Of a stretch of DNA of 64,000 nucleotides, positions 43,449-51,791 are shown piece by piece (position 1 is the first letter of the stretch; each line of letters begins with the position of its first letter). The translations under genes were made by a program, and so were the position numbers. The notes under the pieces were generated by a model. It saw nothing but the letters and a program-made list of their open reading frames with translations, did not search any database and had not been told where the DNA came from. Origin of the DNA: Arthrobacter globiformis (lineage in GTDB: Bacteria > Actinomycetota > Actinomycetes > Actinomycetales > Micrococcaceae); NCBI RefSeq assembly GCF_030818015.1, contig NZ_JAUSZX010000001.1, positions 4,464,001-4,528,000 on the forward strand, in the 5' to 3' direction.

Positions 43449-44429
43449 TTATGCACTCCTGCGGCGAGTGATGAAGAACTGCATGACCGAGACGGCCACG
43501 ATCAGCCCGAAGAAGATGTAGGAGATGGCTGCGGAGTAGCCCAGCCGGTAGCCGGTGAAGCCGGTTTCGAAGATGTACTCCACCACGGGCCGGGTGGAAC
43601 CCGACGGGCCGCCAGCCGTCATCTGGTACACCTGGTCGAAGATTTTCAGCGAGGCCAGGACCTGCAGGAGCACGATCATCACGGTGGTCGGGGTGAGCTG
43701 CGGCAGGGTGATGGCGAAGAACTGCCGCCAGGCACCGGCCCCGTCCAGCGACGCGGCCTCGTAGTGCTGCGCGGGAATGTTCTGCATGGCCGCCAGGTAG
43801 AGCAGGAAATTGAAGCCCACCGTCCACCAGAGGGTGGCGATGACGATGGCCCACATCGCCACATTCGGGTCGTTCAGCCAGGCCACCTTGGGCAGCCCGA
43901 TTTTCGCCAGGGAGTCGTTGATGAGGCCCAGTTGCGGGTTGTACATCCAGGAGAAGAAGAGGGAGACCACAGTGGAGGCAAGCAGGTAAGGGGCAAAGTA
44001 GGAGAGCCGCCACAGCCACTGCGCCGGCAGCCCGACGTTCACCAGTGCGGCCATGACGAGGGCAACGAGCACCAGGGGGACCGTGCTGATCACCGTGAAG
44101 TAAAGCGTGTTGCCGAGGGAATGCCACATGTCGGCGTCGGCCAGGGCTTCGGCGTAGTTGGCCAGGCCGATCAGGCTGTCGTTGGCGCCGGTGAGGGACT
44201 TGCCGGTGAGGCTCATGTACAGGCCGTACAGAAGCGGCCAGACGAGGAACACCAGGAAGAACGCCAGGAACGGGGCGGCAAAGCCCCAGCCGTTGAGGTT
44301 GTCCCGGGTCCGGCGGGGACTGGAGGTTTCTGAACCGGACGCGTTGTTACGGGACGGGCTTCTGCGTGGCTGGCTAGGTAGGGACGACGCCTCACGCTCG
44401 GCGTCTTGGGATGTTGCTAAGGAACTCAT
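43449..44429 (-). CDS. Carbohydrate ABC transporter permease (MalF type)
   Basis: A 326-residue permease. A hydrophilic Ser/Arg-rich start of about 45 residues is followed by six membrane segments. The EAA loop is HYEAASLDGAGAWRQFFAITLPQL, and TAGGPSGSTRPVVEYIFETGF is a typical late loop. It forms the channel with the MalG-type partner whose gene starts two bases after its stop. Confidence 0.9.
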   Translation of the reverse strand: MSSLATSQDAEREASSLPSQPRRSPSRNNASGSETSSPRRTRDNLNGWGFAAPFLAFFLVFLVWPLLYGLYMSLTGKSLTGANDSLIGLANYAEALADADMWHSLGNTLYFTVISTVPLVLVALVMAALVNVGLPAQWLWRLSYFAPYLLASTVVSLFFSWMYNPQLGLINDSLAKIGLPKVAWLNDPNVAMWAIVIATLWWTVGFNFLLYLAAMQNIPAQHYEAASLDGAGAWRQFFAITLPQLTPTTVMIVLLQVLASLKIFDQVYQMTAGGPSGSTRPVVEYIFETGFTGYRLGYSAAISYIFFGLIVAVSVMQFFITRRRSA

Positions 44430-44470
44430 CGGGGACTCCTTTGTCGCTCAGTGTTTCTCGCCCAGTGGCC

Positions 44471-45820
44471 TCAGACCGGGTTGGGCCGGGAAAGAAGGGT
44501 GTTGGTGCGCCGCACAAAGGCGTCCCAGCCATCGGCTGCCTTGTCGCGGCCGAGGAGTACGTTCTGCACGTTTTCCGCAAAGTAGGTCTGCCAGTCCGAG
44601 CCCGAGCCGCTGAACCAGGCCTCGGGATCGTAGGCGATGATGTCCGCGGCGTTGGCGTAGTGGATCTGGGGCGTGAGTTCCTTGTAAGCCTGCGACTGCA
44701 CAATCGGCTGGTAAGCCGGAATGTGGCCGGCCTCGGCCCAGGACAGCGACCCCTTGAGGATGTCGCTAACGAACTTGTACACGTCGCGCCGCTTCTCCTC
44801 GTCGACGTTCAGCTGCCGGGGCAGGACGAAGGAATGCGAGTCCGCGTAGGACGCCGGCGTCCCGTAGAGCGTGGGGATGGTGGCGGCATCGACGGGCAGG
44901 CCTGCCTTCTTGAAGGTGGGAAGTTCCCAGACGCCGCTGAACAGCATCCCCGAACCGCCGCGGGCAAATTCGGCGATACCCGTCCCAATGTCCCCGCTCT
45001 TGGCGGCGACGGTGTCATCGAACAGCGAGGCCATGAACTCCAGGGACTCGACGGCGGCATCCCGGTCGGCCTTCATCGGCTGGCCCGGAGTGAGTGCCAT
45101 GTCCGCCCCATGCTGCTTGTAGAGCGTGTAGAACAGGCGCCACATCTGGGATCCGCTGCCGAGGTAGCCGAAGGACAGGCCGTGCGCCTGCGTCACCTTC
45201 TGCATCTCGCGGGCCACCGCAAGGAAGTCCTGCGGAGAAGTCACCTCCTGCAACTGCCCGTTGGCGGCGAGTACCCCTGCCTTGCCAGCGACGTCGGTGT
45301 TGTAGAACATCACGAAGGGATGGGAGTCCAGGGCAATGGAAAAAACCTGGCCGTTCTGTTGGCTCTTGTCCCAGATCCTCGGTGCGAAGCTCTCGGCCGT
45401 CACACCGTGTTCAGCCAGCAAGGACATGTCCCATGGGTCGATGAGTCCGCCCGGCGCATAGCCGGGGACACGGCTGGCGTGCATGATGGCAAGCTCCGGG
45501 GGGCGGCCGCCGGCTGACGCCATAGCCAGCTTGGTGTAGTACGGCGGACCCCACGCGAGGACCGTCGGATGAACCTTGAAGCCGGGATTGGCCCCGTTCG
45601 CCGCGCTGATCATGGCCTGCATCTTGATGCCGTCGCCGCCGGACAGCAGATGCCAGAACGCAATGTCCCGGACGGCCGCCGCCGAGGCGGTTCCGCCGCA
45701 GCCCGTGAGTCCGGCCGCGGCCAACACACTGCCCAGAGCCGCGGTTCCCGCCAGCAACTGCCGCCGGGACACCTGTTTGCCGGGCAACTGTTTCCCGGCG
45801 AAAAAATCAAACTGCTTCAC
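44471..45820 (-). CDS. Sugar ABC transporter substrate-binding lipoprotein
   Basis: A 449-residue binding protein. The N-terminus has a twin-arginine stretch (SRRQLLAGTAALG) and a lipobox LTGC at about residue 41, so it is exported folded and lipid-anchored, if the Tat motif is genuine. The mature part resembles cluster B sugar-binding proteins (IAFWHLLSGGDG, SGVWELPTFKKAG, AEAGHIPAYQPI). With the two permeases and GH51 gene it should bind arabino-oligosaccharides. First gene of the operon. Confidence 0.9.
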   Translation of the reverse strand: MKQFDFFAGKQLPGKQVSRRQLLAGTAALGSVLAAAGLTGCGGTASAAAVRDIAFWHLLSGGDGIKMQAMISAANGANPGFKVHPTVLAWGPPYYTKLAMASAGGRPPELAIMHASRVPGYAPGGLIDPWDMSLLAEHGVTAESFAPRIWDKSQQNGQVFSIALDSHPFVMFYNTDVAGKAGVLAANGQLQEVTSPQDFLAVAREMQKVTQAHGLSFGYLGSGSQMWRLFYTLYKQHGADMALTPGQPMKADRDAAVESLEFMASLFDDTVAAKSGDIGTGIAEFARGGSGMLFSGVWELPTFKKAGLPVDAATIPTLYGTPASYADSHSFVLPRQLNVDEEKRRDVYKFVSDILKGSLSWAEAGHIPAYQPIVQSQAYKELTPQIHYANAADIIAYDPEAWFSGSGSDWQTYFAENVQNVLLGRDKAADGWDAFVRRTNTLLSRPNPV

Positions 45821-45931
45821 CCGTCACTCCTTTGGATGGGTCCGCTGAAAGTAATCCTTGTGGCACCACGCCAGCCGCTCCGATCCGCTGCATCCCGGAT
45901 CCGGTGAGGACTGGCGTGTGACGCAGACCTC

Positions 45932-45960
45932 ACATTACATCGTTGTAAAAGCTAGCACAA
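45932..45960 (-). promoter_or_regulatory. Promoter of the arabinoside ABC operon
   Basis: On the minus strand TTGTGC (45960-45955) and TAATGT (45937-45932) are separated by 17 bases, close to the vegetative consensus. A second dyad, TTACA-TCGT-TGTAA at 45935-45948, overlaps the spacer and -10. Confidence 0.6.
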
Positions 45961-45966
45961 GGAAAA

Positions 45967-45984
45967 ATTGTTAGCGCCAACAAT
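45967..45984. promoter_or_regulatory. LacI-type operator ATTGTTAGCGCCAACAAT
   Basis: An 18-bp palindrome with one mismatch pair and a central GCGC, the standard shape for LacI-family operators. It lies just upstream of the -35 of the ABC operon and 19 bases past the LacI gene's stop. The LacI regulator at 46003-47004 is the likely ligand. Confidence 0.72.
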
Positions 45985-46002
45985 GCGAGGGCACGGTCTT
46001 GT

Positions 46003-47004
46003 TTAGCTGCGGGTACTCTCCCGCTCCACGATGCTGTAGTCGACGGTGACCACCCGCTGCTCTCCGGACCTGTCGGCCATCCGCTCGGTGAGGAGGCGGA
46101 GGGCCTCGCTGGCCACGCGGCGCTTGTCGAAGGAGACGGTGGTGAGCGACGGAACGGCATATTGGCCATCGGCGATGTCGTCAAAGCCAGCCACGGCCAC
46201 GTCGTCCGGGACCTTGATTCCCCGCTTCCACAGCACGCTGAGCGCGCCAATGGCCATGGAGTCGGTGAAGCAGAACAGAGCGTCCGGGAGCGGGTGCGAA
46301 TCCAGATAGGAGGCGAGCGCACCCGCAGCAGTCTGGGGCGTCCACTTCTCGCAGGGGATCAACAGCGAGCCGTCCGGGTCAATGCCGAGTTCCCCAAGCG
46401 CGGCCTGGTAGCCGCGGGTGCGCAGAACTGCCGCTGCCGAGTGCCGTCCTTCGGCAGTCCCCAGCACGGCGATGCGGCGCCGGCCCGCCCGGGCCAGCAC
46501 GAGGGTCATGTCCCGGGCGGCGGCAACACTGTCCACCCAAACTCGGTCGGCGAGCTGCTGTGACACCTCGCCCAGCAGGACCACCGGGGGCAGGGAGACG
46601 CCCACCTTGACGGCGCTCTCGTCCAGCACTACGGGGTTGAGGATCAGGCCGTCAATGAGGTTGGACCGCGCCCGGGACATCAGTTCGTATTCGCGGCGGG
46701 GATCGGACCCTGTTTCCTCGATCTGGACGCTCCACCCCTGTTCGTGGGCGACCTCCACCACGTGGTGCGCGATCTCTGCGGAGTACGGCGTGGCCAGGTC
46801 CGGCAGGGCAAGGGCGATGACGCCCGACCTGCCGTTGCGCAGGCCGCGGGCGGAGAGGTTGGGCACATAGTCGAGTTCGAGGATGGCCTGCTCCACCTTA
46901 AGCCTGGTGGCTCCGCTGACCGGCACCACGCCGTTCATCACATTCGAGACAGTCTTGGGTGAAACCCCGGCACGGCGCGCGACGTCTTTGACTGTTGCGC
47001 GCAC
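46003..47004 (-). CDS. LacI-family regulator of the arabinoside locus
   Basis: A 333-residue full-length LacI protein. The helix-turn-helix is TVKDVARRAGVSPKTVSNVMNG (4-25), with a hinge helix near NLSARGLRNGRSG and a ligand domain including FTDSMAIGALSVLWKRG and GFDDIADGQYAVPSLTTV. It is directly upstream of the ABC operon on the same strand, and a matching operator lies between them. Arabinose or an oligosaccharide is the likely inducer. Confidence 0.9.
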   Translation of the reverse strand: MRATVKDVARRAGVSPKTVSNVMNGVVPVSGATRLKVEQAILELDYVPNLSARGLRNGRSGVIALALPDLATPYSAEIAHHVVEVAHEQGWSVQIEETGSDPRREYELMSRARSNLIDGLILNPVVLDESAVKVGVSLPPVVLLGEVSQQLADRVWVDSVAAARDMTLVLARAGRRRIAVLGTAEGRHSAAAVLRTRGYQAALGELGIDPDGSLLIPCEKWTPQTAAGALASYLDSHPLPDALFCFTDSMAIGALSVLWKRGIKVPDDVAVAGFDDIADGQYAVPSLTTVSFDKRRVASEALRLLTERMADRSGEQRVVTVDYSIVERESTRS

Positions 47005-47046
47005 TGGTCCCCTTTCAAATACGGATGTGGACGATGTTACAGCCCG

Positions 47047-48261
47047 CTAGTCCGCCCGGCTGGTGCCGGCGGCCAGCCCCGCCTTCCGGCGTCGGCCATT
47101 CACCAGAATCCAAACAGCGACGCCGACGACGACTGCCGCGACCCCGCCAGCCACGGCTGGCAGGGCGTTCCAGGAACCGCCGGATGGTTGTGCCGCCGCT
47201 TCCGGAGCGGTTTCGGCCGGTGCAGCCGCCGTCGGCGCCCCGGACGCAGCCGGCGTCGAGCCTTGCGACGCCGCTACCAGGGCCGCCGCGGAGTACCGGA
47301 CCACCGCGCCGTCGCCCGGCGACGTACCCGGGCTGATCACGATGACCGAACCGTCAGGGGCCACCGCCAGGTGACCGGGGCCGGCGTCGGTGGGGATGGA
47401 GCCTCCCGCTTCCTTCGCGTGCGGACGGATCACGGACAGCTTCTGGGTCAGCAGGCTCGTCACGTACACTGAGCCGTCCCGTGCAACGGCCACATCCTGG
47501 GGCCCGCCCTCGACGTAGATCCGGTCAGCCACGGCGTCGGCGCCGGGTTTGATGACGGCGATGTCATTTGACGCGATGTTGGCTACGTAGACGGTTCCGT
47601 CTGGTCCGGCAGCGATCCCGTGCGGCTGCTCCGATGTTCCGGTGTCCGAGACCAGCTCGATGGTCTTCGAGACGGCATCCGCCCCTGCCGGGATCACGGA
47701 GACCGAGCCGGCGGTCTGGTTGGTCACGAACGCCGTTCCGTCCTTGGTGGTCACCGCGATTTCCGCCGGTCCCGCCCCGACTGCGATGGTCCGATCCACC
47801 GCTGTCCCGTTCGGCGCAATGACGGAGACGGTGTTTCCCGCGGGGTTGGCGACGTACACCGTTCCGTCCGGTCCGGCGGCGAGCGCGTGCAGCCCGGGGG
47901 AAATGGGAATGGTCCGTTCCACGTTCGCCGCCCCGGCCGGAATGACGCCGAGGGCGCTCTGGTCCCCCTCCGCCGTCGCCACGTAGAGGGTGCCGTCCGG
48001 GCCGAGCGCGAGCCCGGTGGTGACGTGGCCTCCGGTGCTGATGGTTCGGGACGGTGTGGTGGCCCCGGAAGGAACCACAAAGATGCCGCCGCCCTGGCCG
48101 TAATTGCCGAGGTAGGCCGTGCCGTCTGCCGCAATGGCCACCCGCACGGGTGTGCCGTAGACGTCGATTGTTCCTTCGTCAGGTGCCGCGCCAGCCGCTG
48201 CCGCCCCCAGGCACAGGATGGTTCCGAGAACGGCAGTGAACGTGGCCCAGCTGTACTTCAT
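47047..48261 (-). CDS. Secreted, membrane-anchored beta-propeller (YncE/NHL-like) protein
   Basis: A 404-residue protein with a Sec signal peptide (residues 1-25), seven or so repeats built on PDGTVYVAN or DGTAYLGN units of about 45 residues, a Pro/Ala-rich linker and a C-terminal membrane segment (GGVAAVVVGVAVWILV) with a basic tail. It is thus a propeller held on the outer face of the membrane. No catalytic motif is seen, and binding is the likely role. ATG 48261 has GGGAG eight bases upstream. Confidence 0.82.
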   Translation of the reverse strand: MKYSWATFTAVLGTILCLGAAAAGAAPDEGTIDVYGTPVRVAIAADGTAYLGNYGQGGGIFVVPSGATTPSRTISTGGHVTTGLALGPDGTLYVATAEGDQSALGVIPAGAANVERTIPISPGLHALAAGPDGTVYVANPAGNTVSVIAPNGTAVDRTIAVGAGPAEIAVTTKDGTAFVTNQTAGSVSVIPAGADAVSKTIELVSDTGTSEQPHGIAAGPDGTVYVANIASNDIAVIKPGADAVADRIYVEGGPQDVAVARDGSVYVTSLLTQKLSVIRPHAKEAGGSIPTDAGPGHLAVAPDGSVIVISPGTSPGDGAVVRYSAAALVAASQGSTPAASGAPTAAAPAETAPEAAAQPSGGSWNALPAVAGGVAAVVVGVAVWILVNGRRRKAGLAAGTSRAD

Positions 48262-48298
48262 GAAATTTCTCCCGAAAGATTGCCAATAGTGCTTTGGC

Positions 48299-49009
48299 GT
48301 GAAGCCAACCGAAAAGAAGCCTACTAGCTGCCAGGACGGCCCCATTGACCGCCGGCGCGGGAGTCCGGCAACAGCGATTTCCGATGCAGACTTCTCATCC
48401 GCCGAGGGCGTCGCGGAGTGGCGCGTGCTCTTCTGGGGCGCGAAAACCCTCTACGAGACCGGGAGCTTCGGCACCGGCGCCAGGCTTGTTGCCGCGATCG
48501 CGGAGGCCGCAGAGGAGCTCGGCCACGCCCCGCTGGTGGATCTCAGGCCGGACACCGTCACCGTCCAGGTCATCACTCCGGGTGTGGGTCTGAGCGACCG
48601 CGACCTCGAGCTTGCCCGCAGCATCTCACGCATTGCCGCCCGGCTGGGGCTGAAGCCGGATCCTTCGGCGGTGCAGCACGTCCAGCTGGCGTTCGACGCC
48701 GCGGATCGGCCGGCCGTGATGGAGTTCTGGCGGGCGGCGCTGGGCTACATCGCCGTCGGGGACGAGGACCTGATCGAACCGAACCTTATCGGCCCACCGG
48801 CGTGGTTCCAGGACAAGGAGTTCGTTCCGCCGCGCAACCGCATCCACATGGTCGTCTCGGTCCCGCACGACCAGGCGCAGGCGCGCATCGACGCGGTCCT
48901 GGCCGCCGGCGGACGGGTCCTTGGTGACCGCTATGCACCTGCGTGGGTCTCCCTCATCGATCCTGAGGGCAATGTGGTTGACATCTGCACCTGGCAGGGA
49001 CGCGACTGA
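48299..49009 (+). CDS. Pterin-4a-carbinolamine-dehydratase-like domain fused to a VOC domain
   Basis: A 236-residue fusion. Residues about 30-118 resemble the dehydratase (PCD) family, ending LSDRDLELARSISRIAARLGL, but the usual catalytic HHP is HAP here. Residues 125-236 form a glyoxalase/VOC domain (VQHVQLAFDAADRP...VSLIDPEGNVVDICTW). Such fusions are common in actinobacteria and their reaction is unclear. GTG 48299 is the only start codon before the first conserved region, and its ribosome site is weak, so the true start is uncertain. Confidence 0.75.
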   Translation: MKPTEKKPTSCQDGPIDRRRGSPATAISDADFSSAEGVAEWRVLFWGAKTLYETGSFGTGARLVAAIAEAAEELGHAPLVDLRPDTVTVQVITPGVGLSDRDLELARSISRIAARLGLKPDPSAVQHVQLAFDAADRPAVMEFWRAALGYIAVGDEDLIEPNLIGPPAWFQDKEFVPPRNRIHMVVSVPHDQAQARIDAVLAAGGRVLGDRYAPAWVSLIDPEGNVVDICTWQGRD

Positions 49010-49045
49010 CGTTCCACCAGTCCATCAAACAGTGAGGAAAACACC

Positions 49046-49096
49046 ATGAGCAACGAAGGCCCTGTACTCGTGGGCGGCACCGGCCTACTCGGTTCC
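49046..49096 (+). pseudogene. 5' remnant of a nucleotide-binding (NmrA/SDR-like) gene
   Basis: After GTGAGGAAAACACC, an ATG opens MSNEGPVLVGGTGLLGS, which looks like the start of an NmrA- or atypical-SDR-type protein with the GGTGxLGS dinucleotide loop. Around position 49097 the sequence passes straight into the 3' end of the opposite-strand hydrolase. The remaining plus-strand frame is only its antisense. A deletion that fused the two genes is the simplest reading. Confidence 0.5.
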
Positions 49097-49882
49097 CTAC
49101 GAATCGAGGAAGCGCCGAAGGTGCGGAAGGGTCGCGCGCATGGCCTGCAGGTCGCCGTCGCTGGCGGCGAGTTCGCCGAGGTAGTCGCCGTGGCCGCCGG
49201 GCACAATCAGGAGCCGGGCTCTGGGGATGGCGCGGGACATCCGCACGGCGTGCTCGGGACCCATGACGTCCTGGTCGGCGCAAAGTACCAGGGTTGGCGC
49301 GGTGATCCTGCCGAGATCCTGTTCGGACCAGCCGGGGAAGCCGACAATCCGTTGCCGGTCAAGCTCGAAAAGCCGCTCGAGGTGCCCTGGGTCTGGATTG
49401 AGGCTGCGGTCGGCGTCCTTGTAGGCGGCCGGCATGTTGTCCAGCGTGGCAGTTTTCATGCCCTCCCAGAATTCGCCGGGCAATGCGTCCCGGCTGAAGA
49501 ATGTGGAGGCGGCGATGAGGCGGCGCACCCTGGCCGGGTGCTGCATCGCAAGCGAAAGGGCAGTGTGGCCGCCGGCACTGAAACCGAGCACGTCCACCGA
49601 GTCCAGCTGCAGCTGGTCGAGGACCGCCAGGACGTCCCCGGCCGAGTTTTCGGCGGTGAGCGGCCGGCCGGTCGCCGCGGTTCGTCCGTGGCCCTCCTCG
49701 TCAACTGCGATCACCTGCCGCTGGGCGGACAGCAGCGGGATGATGCTGGCGAAGTTCGTCTGGATGGTGGAGCCACCGCCGGGAATGAGGAGCAGCGGCG
49801 GTTTGTCGGTTGCCGACTGGCCGTGCACCTCGTAGTACATCCGCAGGTCGCCGTTAGCCGCGTATCCATGGGTGAAAGTCAC
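49097..49882 (-). CDS. Alpha/beta-fold hydrolase
   Basis: A 261-residue hydrolase. The oxyanion region is LLLIPGGGSTIQTNF, the nucleophile elbow GFSAGGH (Ser near residue 102), the acid Asp in LCADQDVMGPEH and the His in VPGGHGDYLG, so the triad is complete. It resembles 2-hydroxymuconate-type and lactonase-type hydrolases, without a clear substrate. It overlaps the remnant at 49046-49096 tail to tail. Confidence 0.85.
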   Translation of the reverse strand: MTFTHGYAANGDLRMYYEVHGQSATDKPPLLLIPGGGSTIQTNFASIIPLLSAQRQVIAVDEEGHGRTAATGRPLTAENSAGDVLAVLDQLQLDSVDVLGFSAGGHTALSLAMQHPARVRRLIAASTFFSRDALPGEFWEGMKTATLDNMPAAYKDADRSLNPDPGHLERLFELDRQRIVGFPGWSEQDLGRITAPTLVLCADQDVMGPEHAVRMSRAIPRARLLIVPGGHGDYLGELAASDGDLQAMRATLPHLRRFLDS

Positions 49883-49933
49883 ACGGCATCCTAACGCCGG
49901 ATGGTTTTCAGTGGTAGAGCCTCGGTCTCAGGC

Positions 49934-50191
49934 CTAGCTGGAGGACGGACGCGCCGGCGGCTTCGACTCGGAGTGCCGCCTGGCAAGCTTGAATCCACGC
50001 TTGCGGGCCAGAACAGCGCGCTTTGGGACGTGGTTCTTGTGGCTCTGGCGCTCCTTCATTCGCAGCGCCTTCCGCTGCTGCCTCATAGCCTGCCGCTCAT
50101 CCCGATTGATTCTCGAAAGCAGCAGCACCGGAACAATGAGCCAAAGCAGCGCCACCGCAAACACCAACGCGATTGACACCAGCGGTTCCAT
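49934..50191 (-). CDS. Small membrane protein with basic tail
   Basis: An 85-residue protein. One membrane segment (LVSIALVFAVALLWLIVPVLLL) is followed by a strongly basic, coiled-coil-prone stretch (RINRDERQAMRQQRKALRMKERQSHK) and a Ser/Pro tail. The topology would place the tail in the cytoplasm. No family recognised. The composition is coding-like and distinct from chance frames. Confidence 0.6.
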   Translation of the reverse strand: MEPLVSIALVFAVALLWLIVPVLLLSRINRDERQAMRQQRKALRMKERQSHKNHVPKRAVLARKRGFKLARRHSESKPPARPSSS

Positions 50192-50243
50192 GGACCAAGT
50201 TTATTGAGCTCCGCGGGAAATGATAAGCACCCTTATGAAGTCG

Positions 50244-50648
50244 TTATGAAACGACGGGGTCCAGGTGCGCGTTCTTAACCTCCCGGGGCGTTGCGCCCTG
50301 GATGACCCAGCGGTTGCCGTCCGGGTCGCTGAGGAAGGCGAACAGCACGCCGCCCATGTCCTGGATCTCGCTGATGCCGGCTCCACGCTCCTGCAACTCC
50401 GCGCGGACGGCGTCAATGTCGGGCACCACGAGCTGCAGACCCTCCAGGCTCCCCGGTGGCATGCTGGTCATGCCCGTGCCGATGACGATCGAAGCAGCAG
50501 AACCGGGCGGCGTCAGCTGCACCACCCTCATGCCGGGGATGTGCTCCACGTCGTGGTCCAGGACGAAGCCCAGCTTCTCCACGTAGAACGACTTGGCGGC
50601 GTCCACGTCGGCCACCGGCACTTGCACAACTTCAAGGCGCATCTCCAT
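50244..50648 (-). CDS. VOC-family (glyoxalase/bleomycin-resistance type) protein
   Basis: A 134-residue VOC protein with VPVADVDAAKSFYVEKLGF at the start and FAFLSDPDGNRWVIQ at the end, the paired beta-alpha-beta-beta-beta units of the fold. Both usual metal-ligand regions are recognisable, but the ligand set is not certain. ATG 50648 follows a GGGTGGGG stretch. GTG 50657 or ATG 50642 remain possible. It may detoxify or modify a small molecule, and the sequence does not say which. Confidence 0.82.
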   Translation of the reverse strand: MEMRLEVVQVPVADVDAAKSFYVEKLGFVLDHDVEHIPGMRVVQLTPPGSAASIVIGTGMTSMPPGSLEGLQLVVPDIDAVRAELQERGAGISEIQDMGGVLFAFLSDPDGNRWVIQGATPREVKNAHLDPVVS

Positions 50649-50688
50649 GCGCCCCACCCTACCGCCCCGGCCCGCGCAAAACGCCGGC

Positions 50689-51573
50689 TCAGCCCGCCAG
50701 GACCTGCCTGATCCCGAACTCCCCCACGGAGAACATCCGCGGATTGTCGTCGGAGTTGCTCAGCATTGCGGTGGACAGGACGAGTGCCCAGCCACGGGCT
50801 CGCGTCCAGGTGTCCCCGTCCACTGAGGCGCCAAAGGCGCCGATGAAGCGCTGGCGGGCGCCGGCGTCGAACATTAACCATCCCACCGCAAGATCAACGG
50901 CGGGATCCCCGGCCCCCACATCGCCGAAGTCGATCACGCCGGCGAGGGACCCGTCGGCCCCCAAAAGAATGTTGGCTGGATGCAGGTCCCCGTGGAGCAT
51001 CATCGCCGGACCAGCCCATACGTCAGCGGCACAGGCCTCTACCCACAGCGCTCCCAACTTCGCCGTCTGTGGGTAGCGCTCCCGGTCCCCGAGCCTTTCC
51101 CGAACCGCCGCGTCGCGGTCAACCAGCGGCACCCCGCGGACGGGATTCACCGGGACTCCTGCATCCGCGGGCACATGGATGGAAGCTAGAAAGGCAGCGA
51201 GGCCTTCAGCGGCCGGCCCGCGGTCCGCGGGCCGCGCGTCGACCGCCGGTGCGCCGGGAATCCACCGCACGATGCTCCAGGGCCAGGGAAAGTCCGACGC
51301 CGGCTGCCCGGCATGGACGGGGACGGGCACCGGAACCGGGGACCGGCTGGCGATACCGGGAAGATGCTGCTGCTCATGCAGGATCAGCGGCACGGCTTCG
51401 GCCCGGCGCGGCAGTCGGACCGCCAGATCGCTACCGAGCCGGAAGGTCGCGTTGTCCCAGCCATTGGCCACCCGCACCAGGGAGCGGGCGGCAAGGTCCG
51501 GGCGCTGGTCCCGGATGAGGGCATGGACGACGGCGTCACTCACCTCAATGGTGGCCGGCGGCATCTGTGCCAT
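50689..51573 (-). CDS. Aminoglycoside-phosphotransferase-fold kinase
   Basis: A 294-residue APH-family protein. The catalytic loop is LHGDLHPANILLG (HxDxxxxN) near residue 195 and the metal-binding DFGDVGAGDPAVDLA follows. The N-terminus has WDNATFRLGSDLAVRLPRR, which carries the ATP-site lysine equivalent region. It phosphorylates a small molecule, not necessarily an antibiotic. Chromosomal relatives often act on sugars or metabolites. Confidence 0.85.
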   Translation of the reverse strand: MAQMPPATIEVSDAVVHALIRDQRPDLAARSLVRVANGWDNATFRLGSDLAVRLPRRAEAVPLILHEQQHLPGIASRSPVPVPVPVHAGQPASDFPWPWSIVRWIPGAPAVDARPADRGPAAEGLAAFLASIHVPADAGVPVNPVRGVPLVDRDAAVRERLGDRERYPQTAKLGALWVEACAADVWAGPAMMLHGDLHPANILLGADGSLAGVIDFGDVGAGDPAVDLAVGWLMFDAGARQRFIGAFGASVDGDTWTRARGWALVLSTAMLSNSDDNPRMFSVGEFGIRQVLAG

Positions 51574-51590
51574 TCAGAGACCCGCTTTCC

Positions 51591-51791
51591 TCAGTAGACG
51601 GCGCCATCCAGCAGTTCAGCGAGCCGGTTGGCAGCGCGCCGCAGTTCGGGGACACCCGCCTTCAGCCCCTCCTCGGCCCGCTCAGCCGGCACATGAAAAC
51701 CACAGGCAGCTGGGACGCTTTCGTCACGATCAAGCCGCTGAACATCACGGGAGCCACGGGTTCCCCGGCCAACGCGACGGCAGTGACCTAG
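51591..51791. other. Patch of two gene fragments
   Basis: Minus-strand 51690-51591 reads in coding style (RAEEGLKAGVPELRRAANRL, ending DGAVY-stop). Plus-strand 51692-51791 reads MKTTGSWDAFVTIKPLNITG then a short tail and stop, which recalls the TGSWD segment of carbohydrate-binding module family 6. Neither has the rest of a gene. The patch lies between two real minus-strand genes and looks like recombination debris. Confidence 0.45.

Noticed and set aside
49046..49894. One 282-residue plus-strand protein starting at 49046
   Set aside because: Only the first 17 residues look real. The rest is the antisense of a hydrolase with a complete catalytic triad.
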